A stretch of DNA of 64,000 nucleotides from SABI01 sp963677695 (GCA_963677695.2 CAXXUJ010000001.1:1550001-1614000), one strand, 5' to 3'; counted from the stretch's first letter, positions 9,082 to 17,586 are shown. Notes: a model not told the origin generated them from the letters alone. Translations and numbers: made by a program.

Positions 9082-9446
9082 CCAGATTTCATGATTTGTT
9101 CGGATATGGGATAGTTGAAAATTTTGTTGGGAAATTCCTCTTGTTGTCGAAGGAAATTCCTAGGTTGACCTTGCTCGCGTTGATTTCTAGGAAGGCCTGC
9201 AATAAAATGAAACCACGGCTGGAAGGAGTCGCTAAACGTTCTCCACGAGCGATGTTCTTTTCGCATCGCCAGTCGGTTTTTAACTTTAAACCTTTCATTG
9301 GGGGGGGGGTGTTGGGATTCGCCATTGCAATTGAAAAGATTCTAATGATTGTATTAAATGCAGCAACCACAAAGATCCGGATTGAGTAATTTCTGCTTTC
9401 CATTTCTCCAGCTCAAAGATAAGATGAAGGAAAGGAGGAATGAATC
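9082..9446. other. Gene-free stretch with a 10-base G run
   Basis: Overlapping frames on both strands (9072-9389 plus, 9089-9403 minus) show no family signal and no good ribosome binding site, so I do not call them. The striking element is a run of ten G at 9300-9309. The stretch marks the change from the AT-richer catabolic cluster to more GC-rich genes and may be degraded sequence. Confidence 0.4.
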
Positions 9447-9806
9447 ATGAAACCGAAGATATTCAACATGCCGTTTTCAGAGCTCTATCCCGCCTATATC
9501 GCAAAGGCAGAGAGGAAGGGGAGAACGAAGAACGAGGTTGATATTATCATCCTCTGGTTCACCGGGTATACCTGGGAGCAGTTTTCTGCTCACCTTGAGC
9601 AGAAGACTGATATAGAAACCTTCATGACCTCCTCTCCGTTTCCCAACCCTGCGAAGTCTCTGATAACAGGAGTGGTCTGCAAGGTGAGGGTCGAGGAGGT
9701 TGAAGATCCCATCATGCGTGATATCCGCTACCTAGATAAGCTGATAGACGAACTCGCGAAGGGAAAGAAGATGGAAAAGATACTGCGGCGCTTTGAAACT
9801 GATTAA
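9447..9806 (+). CDS. DUF2200 family protein
   Basis: A 119-aa soluble protein that I recognise as DUF2200 from its overall pattern: an N-terminal IFNMPFSELYPAYIAKAERK, then a TKNEVD segment followed by ILWFTGY, and the later GVVCKVRVEEV. The function of the family is unknown. RBS AAGGAGG before ATG at 9447. Its last codon overlaps the end of the convergent metal exporter gene by 4 bases. Confidence 0.8.
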   Translation: MKPKIFNMPFSELYPAYIAKAERKGRTKNEVDIIILWFTGYTWEQFSAHLEQKTDIETFMTSSPFPNPAKSLITGVVCKVRVEEVEDPIMRDIRYLDKLIDELAKGKKMEKILRRFETD

Positions 9807-10702
9807 TCTATATCAACTGTGATATGGTCTATGTGACACGCTTCCTTTACCTTCGCAATGAACTCAGCCTTTCTGAAATGCTCCCCTGCCTTGAGATGAA
9901 GGATCATCGCCTTCTGATTCTCTGATGTGTTCCAGATATGCATGTCTATGATCTCAGAATCTGATTCAGCGGCAAAGCGGTTAAGTTCAAGTCTCTCTTC
10001 TCCTCCACTATGGTAATCAACCAAGAGCTTCCCGCTTGAGAGGAGGAGGCTGTGCGCCCATTTGAGGATGACCAGTGCTCCGAGTACTGCGACAAGGGCA
10101 TCAGGCCAGGTCTGGCCGAAGAAATAACCTGACAGGAGTGCGGCTATGGCGAGTACCGAGGTGAGTGCATCGGTGATCACATGAACGTATGCCGCCCTGA
10201 GGTTGTGGTCATGGTGTTCATGGTCGTGATTATGATGATCATGTCCGTGATGGTGATGGCCTCCGGAAGCGAGGAGTGCTGCACTGATCAGATTTACAAT
10301 GAGTCCTACCACAGCGACAAGGAGGGCCTGGGAAAAAATAATAGGTTCAGGTGTTATAAGCCGTTTTATAGCTTCCGACATCATGTACAGTGCCGTAATT
10401 CCAAGGAGGATGGCATTGGTATATCCTCCGAGTATGCCCACCTTCCCTGAGGAGAAGGCGAAGTTCGGGTTGTCTTTGTGGGTTTGTGCTATCTTGTAGG
10501 CGATAAGGGTGACGATAAGGGCGAAGGTATGGGTTCCCATATGGATTCCGTCGGCCAGAAGGGCCATGGAACCGGTGATGATACCCGCGAGAATCTCTGC
10601 TATCATCGTGATAAGTGTGATTGCTACTACGATCGCTGTTTTTTTCATATTCGAGTGATGGTCGACTGCCTTCAATCCCTGATTACATATTCTTTCAGTC
10701 AT
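9803..10702 (-). CDS. Cation diffusion facilitator (CDF) metal exporter
   Basis: A 299-aa CDF transporter with six predicted membrane helices starting near residue 20. The metal site residues appear as LADGIHMGTH in helix 2 and HVITDALTSV in helix 5. A histidine/aspartate-rich cytoplasmic loop (HHHHGHDHHNHDHEHHDH) lies at about residues 148-165, and a small C-terminal cytoplasmic domain follows. CDF proteins exchange divalent metals for protons; the His loop suggests Zn, Co or Ni (DmeF/CzcD-like). It starts 8 bases after the marR stop, with AGGAG upstream, so the two genes are co-transcribed and probably metal-responsive. Confidence 0.9.
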   Translation of the reverse strand: MTERICNQGLKAVDHHSNMKKTAIVVAITLITMIAEILAGIITGSMALLADGIHMGTHTFALIVTLIAYKIAQTHKDNPNFAFSSGKVGILGGYTNAILLGITALYMMSEAIKRLITPEPIIFSQALLVAVVGLIVNLISAALLASGGHHHHGHDHHNHDHEHHDHNLRAAYVHVITDALTSVLAIAALLSGYFFGQTWPDALVAVLGALVILKWAHSLLLSSGKLLVDYHSGGEERLELNRFAAESDSEIIDMHIWNTSENQKAMILHLKAGEHFRKAEFIAKVKEACHIDHITVDID

Positions 10703-10710
10703 AATATCTC

Positions 10711-11121
10711 CTACATGAGCTCCTGAATCTCTTCAAGGGTGGTGAAAAAAGTCTCTGCCCTATCATCTCCGAGGTTTTCCACAATTTCATCTATCAGCTC
10801 ACCATGAAGGTGATGGTGATGGTCATACTCGCGTACACCAGCGCTGGTGAGACGGACGAAGGATGAGCGGTTGTCCTCTGCATCCTTTTCCTTCACCAGA
10901 TACCCGTTTGATACCAGGCGGTTGACCATTACAGTAAGTGTCCCTGTAGTAACCCCGAGCTTTGAAGAGAGTTCCTTCATTCTCATCGGCTGATGATTTC
11001 CCACCACCTCCAGAAGATGCATCTGAGCCAGGGAGATTTCCCTTTCAGCAACGATGCTGTGTTCCCAGGATGACATGCGCTCGAAAAATTCCACTAGAAT
11101 GTTTGAATATCGTTCGTTCAT
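10711..11121 (-). CDS. MarR-family transcriptional regulator
   Basis: A 136-aa winged-helix regulator. The HTH region runs MRMKELSSKLGVTTGTLTVM (about residues 45-64), followed by the wing VKEKDAEDNRSSFVRLT. A HHHHLH cluster near residue 97 could bind metal. I use the ATG at 11121, which has AAGGA 7 bases upstream; the longer reading frame to 11205 crosses the promoter and operator. It precedes the CDF exporter in one operon, so a metal-sensing repressor role is likely (inference). Confidence 0.87.
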   Translation of the reverse strand: MNERYSNILVEFFERMSSWEHSIVAEREISLAQMHLLEVVGNHQPMRMKELSSKLGVTTGTLTVMVNRLVSNGYLVKEKDAEDNRSSFVRLTSAGVREYDHHHHLHGELIDEIVENLGDDRAETFFTTLEEIQELM

Positions 11122-11129
11122 ACTTGATT

Positions 11130-11169
11130 CCTTGATTATCAAGGTAATTAAAAATAGTTTGAGTGTCAA
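11130..11169 (-). promoter_or_regulatory. marR-CDF promoter with palindromic operator
   Basis: A TTGACA -35 box on the minus strand lies at 11164-11169, with an AT-rich -10 region near 11146. CCTTGATTATCAAGG (11130-11144) is a 7-bp perfect inverted repeat with a one-base centre placed between the promoter and the marR start. This is the expected location of a MarR autorepressor site. Confidence 0.6.
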
Positions 11170-11260
11170 GCTATCTGGAGATATGAAAACAGGGAAGGGA
11201 ATCAAGAGATGCTACTTTCGTCTATTTGGGGATGAGTTTTGATTATCGGTAGGGAAGGGA

Positions 11261-11334
<74 letters not shown>

Positions 11335-11420
11335 ATTGAATCGTGAGTCTGATTCTAGCGTTGTTTCTGTGTTATGTAAATATGCAGTAGATCAATGACC
11401 TGAAACATCATCAATACATG

Positions 11421-11455
11421 AAAAACGGGAGAGTTCAGCGAAGAAACTCTCCCGT
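11421..11455 (-). terminator. Intrinsic terminator of the RCC1 lipoprotein gene
   Basis: ACGGGAGAGTT (11425-11435) pairs over 11 bp with AACTCTCCCGT (11445-11455) around a 9-base loop. On the minus strand the stem runs into a U tract. It lies 37 bases beyond the stop of the RCC1 gene. Confidence 0.85.
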
Positions 11456-11491
11456 ATGGTTTTTCTGTTGTGAGGAAATGAAGATATCTGG

Positions 11492-13177
11492 TTATTCTTC
11501 GTTTATCACCTGGATCGGGATAGTTACGTCCGTTGTCGTCCCGTCCCCCAGCTGACCGAATTCATTATTTCCTGTAGCCCAGAGTGTCTCGTCAGTCTTA
11601 AAGAACATCGAATGCAAATTCCCTGCAGAAACTGATGCTACGTCAGACGTGACCTGCTTGGGAGTCAATTCCTTCTTAATTATACCATATCCGCCCATTT
11701 CTGTTTCATATCCCAGCTGACCGTACTCATTATGGCCAGTTGCCCACAGTGTTCCGTTTGTCTTGAGTATCATGGTGTGTAATCTGCCGCAGGAGACAGC
11801 TTTAACATCTTCCATGAATTTTTCGGGAGTTGAAACATCTTCGGTGGTCCCATTTCCAAGCTGTCCAGCACCGTTATAGCCGGTTGCCCACAATGTGTTA
11901 TCAGTTTTGAGAATCATTGTGTGTTCATTGCCTGAAGAAACTTCTGTAACGCCTTCCATAACCTTTAACGGAGACCATCTGTCTGTCGTTGTACCGTCTC
12001 CAAGCTGCCCGCTGTAATTCTCACCTGTTGCCCAGAGAGTTCCATCATTTTTCAGAATCATTGTATGAATATAGCCGCAGGAAACTGAAGCAACATTTTC
12101 CATGATCTGTTTCGGGGAAGACACGTTTGTGGTAGTTCCATCCCCGATCTCTCCATGAACATTATATCCTACACCCCAGAGTGTATCATCGGTCTTGAGG
12201 ATCATGGTATGTCCGAATCCTGCAGAAACCTGAGCGACACCGGTCATGACCTGAATCGGAGTAGACCTGTTGGTGGTTGTTCCGTCCCCGAGTTGTCCAT
12301 ATGCATTATACCCGGTTGCCCAAAGTGTTCCGTCCGTCTTGAGAATCATCGAATGGTGTTCACCGAGAGCTACATCAGCTACGTCAGTCATGATCTGCTT
12401 CGGTGTTGATATATCGGTGGTTGTCCCGTCTCCCAGCTGCCCCTGCGCGTTATTTCCTACGGCCCAGAGGATTCCCTCCGGATCGATCATCATAGTGTTT
12501 AAGATACCGGAGAAAACCTTGGAATATACTTTTATCGACTGCTCCCGTGTGACCGTGACTGTATAATACTGCTCGGTTCCATCCTCAGCTGTGACAATGA
12601 AGGAGAGTTGGGTTTCACCGACTTCAAGATCATTGAAAGTGGCGCTTTCATCACTCAGTGAAGCAGCTTCATCAGCAGCTGCTAAGTCTACAGTTATACT
12701 TGTCACGTCATTCGGGACAGTGACTGTATACGCAGTGGTATATGAATTGAACGCAGGGGACAGCTCCCCTTCTGATACCGTAAGGCTGCTCAAGAGTGCA
12801 TTTGATGACTGTTCCCGATTAACCTTTATTACATAATCTCTTCTCGTCCCATCTTCTGCAGTTACCGTGATGGTGATGGTATTATCACCAACAGCGAGGG
12901 TTTGTTCAGCACCGCTTTCAGCTCCCATTGTCGCTGTCTCATCATCAGATACTGCAGTTACAGTTATACTTGTCACGTCGTTGGCGACAGTGACAGTATA
13001 CTCAGTCGTATCAGAACTGAATTCAGGGGAAAGCTCTCCCTCCGATACCGTTAGACTGCTCAGATTCGCATTGGACGATCTTTCTTCTCCGTCAACGCTG
13101 CATCCAGAGAAAGCAAAAAGGATTGATGCTGCTACAAGCATTATCATACACAGGTGAGTACATTTTAGATGAGTCAT
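11492..13177 (-). CDS. RCC1-repeat lipoprotein with two cadherin-like beta-sandwich domains
   Basis: A 561-aa predicted lipoprotein; the signal peptide ends in a lipobox with Cys26 (FSGC). Two cadherin-like beta-sandwich domains follow at about residues 34-122 and 125-212, each starting SSNA.LSSLTVSEGELSP. Then come seven RCC1 repeats, each built on LWATGxNxxGQLGDGTTT followed by MILKTDGT-like strands, enough for a seven-bladed beta-propeller. It is likely exposed on the cell envelope. RCC1 propellers bind partner proteins or DNA in eukaryotes; the bacterial role is unknown. RBS GGAGG precedes the ATG by 6 bases. The strong repeats suggest recent repeat expansion. Confidence 0.88.
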   Translation of the reverse strand: MTHLKCTHLCMIMLVAASILFAFSGCSVDGEERSSNANLSSLTVSEGELSPEFSSDTTEYTVTVANDVTSITVTAVSDDETATMGAESGAEQTLAVGDNTITITVTAEDGTRRDYVIKVNREQSSNALLSSLTVSEGELSPAFNSYTTAYTVTVPNDVTSITVDLAAADEAASLSDESATFNDLEVGETQLSFIVTAEDGTEQYYTVTVTREQSIKVYSKVFSGILNTMMIDPEGILWAVGNNAQGQLGDGTTTDISTPKQIMTDVADVALGEHHSMILKTDGTLWATGYNAYGQLGDGTTTNRSTPIQVMTGVAQVSAGFGHTMILKTDDTLWGVGYNVHGEIGDGTTTNVSSPKQIMENVASVSCGYIHTMILKNDGTLWATGENYSGQLGDGTTTDRWSPLKVMEGVTEVSSGNEHTMILKTDNTLWATGYNGAGQLGNGTTEDVSTPEKFMEDVKAVSCGRLHTMILKTNGTLWATGHNEYGQLGYETEMGGYGIIKKELTPKQVTSDVASVSAGNLHSMFFKTDETLWATGNNEFGQLGDGTTTDVTIPIQVINEE

Positions 13178-13624
13178 TATGAGCCTCCTTCTTCATCTTT
13201 CATAACTCGGTCCTCGTAGGACCGACCGGTTTATTGGGAATCTAGCACAAAGAAAACCGGAAAAGATCAAATCTTTCAAAACTGAAAGGATTCAAGTATA
13301 TTTTTTATTCCTTTTTATACATATGTTTATTCCCATTGCGTCTTCTGTTGCACTCCCGATCGATAATCTGGTATTTCTGCGGTCAAAACATGCATGGAGA
13401 TCCCGCTATCTCACCCCAGATACATCGAAATATCGGGATAGGGTATGACCGAAGAGGAAAAACAAGGACGATTCCGATCTGAGTTCAAGAATCTTGTTGT
13501 ACATGTGTTCGCATCTATTGTTTTCTTATATGAAGAATCTATGTGAACATACATAGTCTGATAGAGACTTCTCCTGTAATATGCTATACTCCCCGCAGAA
13601 ACATCAGATGCTAAGGAGGAAGGT
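13178..13624. promoter_or_regulatory. Divergent intergenic region with hairpin and promoters
   Basis: No gene is seen. CGGTCC-TCGTA-GGACCG (13208-13224) is an inverted repeat in the untranslated leader of the RCC1 gene. A minus-strand extended -10, TGCTAGATT (13239-13247), may start that leader. Toward the nucleotidyltransferase lie an inverted repeat CTATGT-N6-ACATAG (13539-13556) and a plus-strand extended -10 (13582-13590). Confidence 0.45.
13582..13590 (+). promoter_or_regulatory. Extended -10 promoter of the nucleotidyltransferase gene
   Basis: TGCTATACT is an extended -10 box 34 bases before the start codon. No good -35 is visible. The same 9-mer occurs at 15508-15516 before the next plus-strand gene. 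Confidence 0.5.
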
Positions 13625-14530
13625 ATGAAACCAATTCTACTCGTTATGGCTGCAGGTATGGGAAGCCGCTACGGAGGCGTGAAACAGATAGACGGAGTCG
13701 GTCTGGACAATGAGGCGCTTCTTGATTACTCGACCTATGATGCGCTTCGGAGCGGATTCGGGAAAGTGGTCTATATTATCCGCAAGGATATCGAGAAGGA
13801 TTTCAGGGAACGTATCTTCGACAGAGTCTCACGTCACTGCGATGCTTCCTATGTCTTTCAGGAGATGAGCACCCTTCTTACACCAGAGCAGGTGAAGCTT
13901 TCTTCCGGTCGTACCAAGCCCTGGGGAACGGTCCATGCAGTTCTCAGTGCGAAAGATGTGCTGGATGCACCTTTCTGTGTCATCAACAGCGATGATTACT
14001 ACGGTATCGATCCTTTCCAGACGATGGCTGAACACCTTTCGAATGTCACTCCCGATTCAGTGGAGAACGCGATGGTGGGGTATGTGCTGAAGAACACCAC
14101 GAGCCTGAGCGGCTCTGTTTCCCGTGCTATCTGTCAGGTGAAGGACGGCTACCTTGATTCGATGAGAGAGAATAAGACGATCTACCATGAGGGGAATTCG
14201 ATCTACAGCGATATCGACGGAGAGAAGAGACTTCTTAAAGGTGATGAGTGGGTCTCCATGAACTATTTCGGATATACTCCGAAGGCACTTGAATACCTCA
14301 GCGAGTACTTCGACCGGTTTATCAAAGAGAGTGTCTCAACAGCTAAGGAGGAGTGTTATCTCCCTGAAGCATCGAGTGAGATGATCAGGAATACCGAGGC
14401 GAGGATGAGGTTCTATACCACCAACGAGAAGTGGTTCGGTATGACCTACCAGGAAGACAGGGACAATGTGAAGAGCCAGATCGCTTCGATGATCGAAAAA
14501 GGTCTCTATCCTGCGAAGCTCTGGACCTGA
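13625..14530 (+). CDS. Nucleotidyltransferase-fold protein (sugar-phosphate NTP transferase-like)
   Basis: A 301-aa protein. The N-terminus ILLVMAAGMGSRYGG matches the NTP-binding loop of sugar-phosphate nucleotidyltransferases, and PWGTVHAVLSA plus VINSDDYYG (about residues 98-128) supply the nucleotide- and metal-binding segments. Family members transfer a nucleotidyl group to a sugar phosphate or related metabolite, but the partner sugar is not clear. RBS AAGGAGG before the ATG. The gene ends 5 bases before the convergent yitT-like gene. Confidence 0.8.
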   Translation: MKPILLVMAAGMGSRYGGVKQIDGVGLDNEALLDYSTYDALRSGFGKVVYIIRKDIEKDFRERIFDRVSRHCDASYVFQEMSTLLTPEQVKLSSGRTKPWGTVHAVLSAKDVLDAPFCVINSDDYYGIDPFQTMAEHLSNVTPDSVENAMVGYVLKNTTSLSGSVSRAICQVKDGYLDSMRENKTIYHEGNSIYSDIDGEKRLLKGDEWVSMNYFGYTPKALEYLSEYFDRFIKESVSTAKEECYLPEASSEMIRNTEARMRFYTTNEKWFGMTYQEDRDNVKSQIASMIEKGLYPAKLWT

Positions 14531-14535
14531 TGTTT

Positions 14536-15411
14536 CTAACGGGAGGAGAGGTCCTGGAATCCTTCTCCCATCACTGTGTGCGCTTCCTCGAGTATCATGA
14601 ATGCTGCAGGGTCGCACGTTTTCACGATAGCGATAAGTGAACTCACTTTCTGATTCGGAATGACCGTCATGATCACAGGGCGGTCTTTCTGTGTATAGGC
14701 TCCCTTTCCCTGAAGGAAGGTGGCTCCGTGGTCGAGATCTTCATCGATCCGCTTTGCGATCTCAATATATTTTTCACTGATGATCAGTGCTGTCTTTGCA
14801 TACCTCGTTCCGATATTGAGGACCACATAGTTTATTGTGATACTCGATACATAGAGTGCGATCGCTGCAAAGAGAGCCTTCTCGATACCGAAGACTGTTG
14901 CTCCGAGAAGGAGAACCATTCCGTCCACGATAAAGAACGATGTACCGAGAGAGAGGGGAGTGAATCGGCTGATGATCTGTGCCAGAATATCGACTCCTCC
15001 GGTATTGGCTCCCCCTTTTAACACGATTCCCGTACCGAAGCCGATAAGGAATCCTCCGAAGATGGCTGAAAGCAGAATGTTGATGGAATCCGTATAATCA
15101 AGAATCCCTTCATACCCCAGAAGATAGCCTAGAAGCGAGGTCCATCCGCTGAGAAGAAGGGTCCCGACCAATGAGATGAGAAAGAATTTCTTCCCGAAGA
15201 TTTTAATTCCCGCGATGAAGATCGGGACAGAGACCACGAAGATGGATACACCTACGTCGACTTTGAACAGGTGGTAGATGATGACAGCGATACCGCTGAC
15301 ACCTCCGCTTGCAAGCTGCGCTGGGGTGATGAACATGATCAGTCCGAGGGCGACGATCGCGCTGCCGAGAATGATGATCAGTTGATTTTTCAGGTTCCAG
15401 AGTCTTTTCAT
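14536..15411 (-). CDS. YitT-family membrane protein (DUF161/DUF2179)
   Basis: A 291-aa protein. Five to six membrane helices fill residues 10-190, with typical YitT stretches: ASGGVSGIAVIIYHL at about 31-45 and GTGIVLKGGANTGGVDILA at about 126-144. A soluble DUF2179 domain follows (about 205-285). The function of the family is unsettled; it has been linked to membrane or amino-acid physiology in Firmicutes. It is monocistronic, divergent from the next envelope protein gene. Confidence 0.87.
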   Translation of the reverse strand: MKRLWNLKNQLIIILGSAIVALGLIMFITPAQLASGGVSGIAVIIYHLFKVDVGVSIFVVSVPIFIAGIKIFGKKFFLISLVGTLLLSGWTSLLGYLLGYEGILDYTDSINILLSAIFGGFLIGFGTGIVLKGGANTGGVDILAQIISRFTPLSLGTSFFIVDGMVLLLGATVFGIEKALFAAIALYVSSITINYVVLNIGTRYAKTALIISEKYIEIAKRIDEDLDHGATFLQGKGAYTQKDRPVIMTVIPNQKVSSLIAIVKTCDPAAFMILEEAHTVMGEGFQDLSSR

Positions 15412-15507
15412 GATCCGTATTATAGTAACAATTCAAAGGAAGTTACAGTCAGTTTCATGATGTGCGTACATATACAGCATAACTCTCTTAATTATTACTT
15501 TAGGTTG

Positions 15508-15516
15508 TGCTATACT
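15508..15516 (+). promoter_or_regulatory. Extended -10 promoter
   Basis: TGCTATACT lies 26 bases before the start of the envelope protein gene, giving a leader of about 20 bases that includes the GGAGG site. Confidence 0.5.
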
Positions 15517-15542
15517 CTTGAGGGAACGCATCCGGAGGGCAT

Positions 15543-16796
15543 ATGAGAAGATTTTTCAGTTTGAAACGAATCTTAGTACTTACTACTCTGTTATTCCTTG
15601 CATTTTCTCTGCAGGCAGGCCTGGTCACGATCGAGTGGTCCTGGAGTGCTGCAGATGACGATATCACAACATTCCGTTATCGTCTGAATAATCAGGGTTG
15701 GGTTGTTGTCGACTCCTCAGTGACGAGTTTTGTTCTGGAAGGTGTTGATGAGAACAACGCCTATACCTTCGAAATCCAACAGTCCTATGATGGTAAACTT
15801 TTCAGCGGATCCTCCTCCTATGCATATCCTGCCGGAACCATGGTCGTCGATGCAGGTGAAACTGTCCCTGCAGTGACTGAAGGAACTGAAACAGCGATGA
15901 TCGATACGGTACCGAGCACTGAAGTGATCGATGCAGCTCCCGTCTCAGATGTGATCATCATGGACGAGCCGATTGAATCAGCTGTCATCATGGATGCTCC
16001 CATCGAGTCCGCAATCATCATGGACGAACCGATTGACTCAGCGATCATCATGGATGCCCCCATCGATTCAGCACTCGTGATGGACGAACCGATTGCTGCA
16101 GGGGATGAACTGGTTTTCGCTGACGAATTCACAGTTGCAGAGGATACGATTGATACAACAGTAGCAGCTGACGCAACTGCAACGGCGGATGCCATTGCAC
16201 AGCCGACAACTGCTCCGAGCGGGGTGACACCCCTCACACCTCCCACTGAACAGGAGCTGATAGAGGCACTTGATTCCAACCCGCAGATGGCAGTTGAACT
16301 ATTCCTCGGTGCAGGAGGAAAGGGTGATAACGTCTTCCTTCAGAGTGTATTTGATCCCGACGGTGCATATACTCCTTTAAGAACAATGATCCTTCCATCC
16401 TTCACATTCGATTTTGTCTATCCAGGTATCGTCACCTATTCTCCTGATTCCTACCTCTCTGCGAGAGCAGGTTTCGGTTTTTCCCTGTATGAAGGTGCCG
16501 GTCAGAAAGTTGTCGCTCCCGATGTGAGAGCAGGTGTATCGTACACACGCCGCTTCGGTGATAAGTGGAGCGTTGATGGAGTCCTTGGTCTCTCCTTCAT
16601 GTTCACAGGATCTGGTTCAACTGTGACGACTCCGAGTGCCACCTACGGTCCGTACGTCGCTGTGATCGGTCGTTACGATATAAGCGATGTGCTGTCGGTT
16701 GCCGCAATGGCTGAGACCCGCTTCCTGATGAGTGACCTCTTTACACCCTATGAACTCACTGGTATTGTACGGGTTGGATTAACATATCGATTCTAA
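15543..16796 (+). CDS. Envelope protein: fibronectin-like head, acidic 10-residue repeats, beta-rich C-terminus
   Basis: A 417-aa exported protein with a signal peptide (1-25, cleavage near LQAG). Residues about 27-95 look like a fibronectin-type sandwich (WSWSAADDDITTFRYRLN, later SYDGKLFSG). An Ala/Thr/Asp-rich linker holds five tandem decapeptides of the MDEPIESAVI / MDAPIESAII type (about residues 140-185). The last 170 residues are rich in alternating hydrophobic strands and end in TGIVRVGLTYRF, which is typical of outer-membrane beta-barrels. I do not recognise a named family. RBS GGAGG, 6 bases before ATG; the Fic gene follows 10 bases downstream. Confidence 0.7.
   Translation: MRRFFSLKRILVLTTLLFLAFSLQAGLVTIEWSWSAADDDITTFRYRLNNQGWVVVDSSVTSFVLEGVDENNAYTFEIQQSYDGKLFSGSSSYAYPAGTMVVDAGETVPAVTEGTETAMIDTVPSTEVIDAAPVSDVIIMDEPIESAVIMDAPIESAIIMDEPIDSAIIMDAPIDSALVMDEPIAAGDELVFADEFTVAEDTIDTTVAADATATADAIAQPTTAPSGVTPLTPPTEQELIEALDSNPQMAVELFLGAGGKGDNVFLQSVFDPDGAYTPLRTMILPSFTFDFVYPGIVTYSPDSYLSARAGFGFSLYEGAGQKVVAPDVRAGVSYTRRFGDKWSVDGVLGLSFMFTGSGSTVTTPSATYGPYVAVIGRYDISDVLSVAAMAETRFLMSDLFTPYELTGIVRVGLTYRF
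15960..16094 (+). repeat. Five tandem 30-bp units encoding MD(E/A)PI decapeptides
   Basis: The codons ATG-GA(C/T) recur exactly every 30 bases at 15960, 15990, 16020, 16050 and 16080. Units alternate between MDEPI and MDAPI, so the higher-order period is 60 bases. They code for an acidic linker, and such in-frame repeats can change copy number without a frameshift. Confidence 0.85.
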
Positions 16797-16806
16797 AGGT
16801 GAGGTA

Positions 16807-17568
16807 ATGAGAGAGTCCTATATACGACGTCTGCTGGATTATATCTACTTTGTTCAGGAGACCGAAGAATATCACATGAACACAGAGGCGGAGGAATTCG
16901 TCCATGATGTCCTTGACGGAAAGATCGAACCTGACTGGGCAGTCTCGCGAATCATTGAAGCCTACGGTCTGAGCGGAGACTTTGCTGCAGGTGCCGCAGA
17001 TGATTATGTCTATCCCGGAACCGATGTCTTTGTGAATCTTTTCGGTCTTACAGATCAGCTGCTCCTTGATGAGGTGGAAACGCTCATCGTTTCGGTGCGA
17101 ATGGCAGAGATACTTAAAACCGAGCATGACGGTGCTTTCGATTTCGAGTACCTGAGTGAGATCCATCACAGACTCTTCAGTGACATCTATCCGTTCAGCG
17201 GTGAACTCAGGGAAACGGCAGTGACACAGAAAACGGTCTTCTGTCTTCCCCAGTACATTGAATCGACAGCAGAGGAGATCTTTTCGAAACTGAGAGAGGA
17301 AAGGTACCTGAGAAAGCAGGAATTCGATCAGTTCGTTGACAACCTTGCCTACTTCATGGCTGAGGTGCATGCTCTACACCCCTTCCTTGACGGAAATACC
17401 CGCACGATGAGAATATTCTTCCAGCAGCTTTCCCACAGGGCAGGGTGGCATATAAATCCTTCGGAGACCGATGACTCGCGTCTCCTTGAAGCTGATATAG
17501 CAGCCCTTGACGGGGATTATCAACCCCTTATCAGCCTGATGCATCTGGCTGTAGAACCTTTCAACTAG
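16807..17568 (+). CDS. Fic-domain protein with altered active-site motif and antitoxin-like N-terminus
   Basis: A 253-aa Fic/DOC protein. The core contains HRLFSDIYPFSGELRE (about 121-136) and the active loop HPFLDGNTRTMR (191-202). The consensus is HPFx(D/E)GN(G/K)R; here T198 replaces the usual Gly/Lys, while catalytic H191, D195, N197 and R199 remain. Fic proteins transfer AMP or similar groups to target proteins. Residues about 25-55 (EEFVHDVLDGKIEPDWAVSR) resemble the small VbhA-type antitoxin domain, which suggests an internally restrained toxin; I do not see a clean (S/T)xxxE(G/N) inhibitory motif. It sits between an envelope protein and a HAD fusion on the same strand. Confidence 0.8.
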   Translation: MRESYIRRLLDYIYFVQETEEYHMNTEAEEFVHDVLDGKIEPDWAVSRIIEAYGLSGDFAAGAADDYVYPGTDVFVNLFGLTDQLLLDEVETLIVSVRMAEILKTEHDGAFDFEYLSEIHHRLFSDIYPFSGELRETAVTQKTVFCLPQYIESTAEEIFSKLREERYLRKQEFDQFVDNLAYFMAEVHALHPFLDGNTRTMRIFFQQLSHRAGWHINPSETDDSRLLEADIAALDGDYQPLISLMHLAVEPFN

Positions 17569-17586
17569 AAAACCCGGGAGTATCAC

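Noticed and set aside
9072..9403. Overlapping frames on both strands (about 105 residues each)
   Set aside because: No recognisable domain; the plus frame begins inside the aldolase gene and crosses the G run, and the minus frame has no clear start signal. Possible decayed sequence only.
11335..11420. Further tRNA genes next to tRNA-Arg
   Set aside because: No second cloverleaf can be drawn on either strand.
15818..16279. Antisense frame of Ser/Met/Ala-rich composition
   Set aside because: It is the mirror of the acidic decapeptide repeats and shows no independent coding sign.
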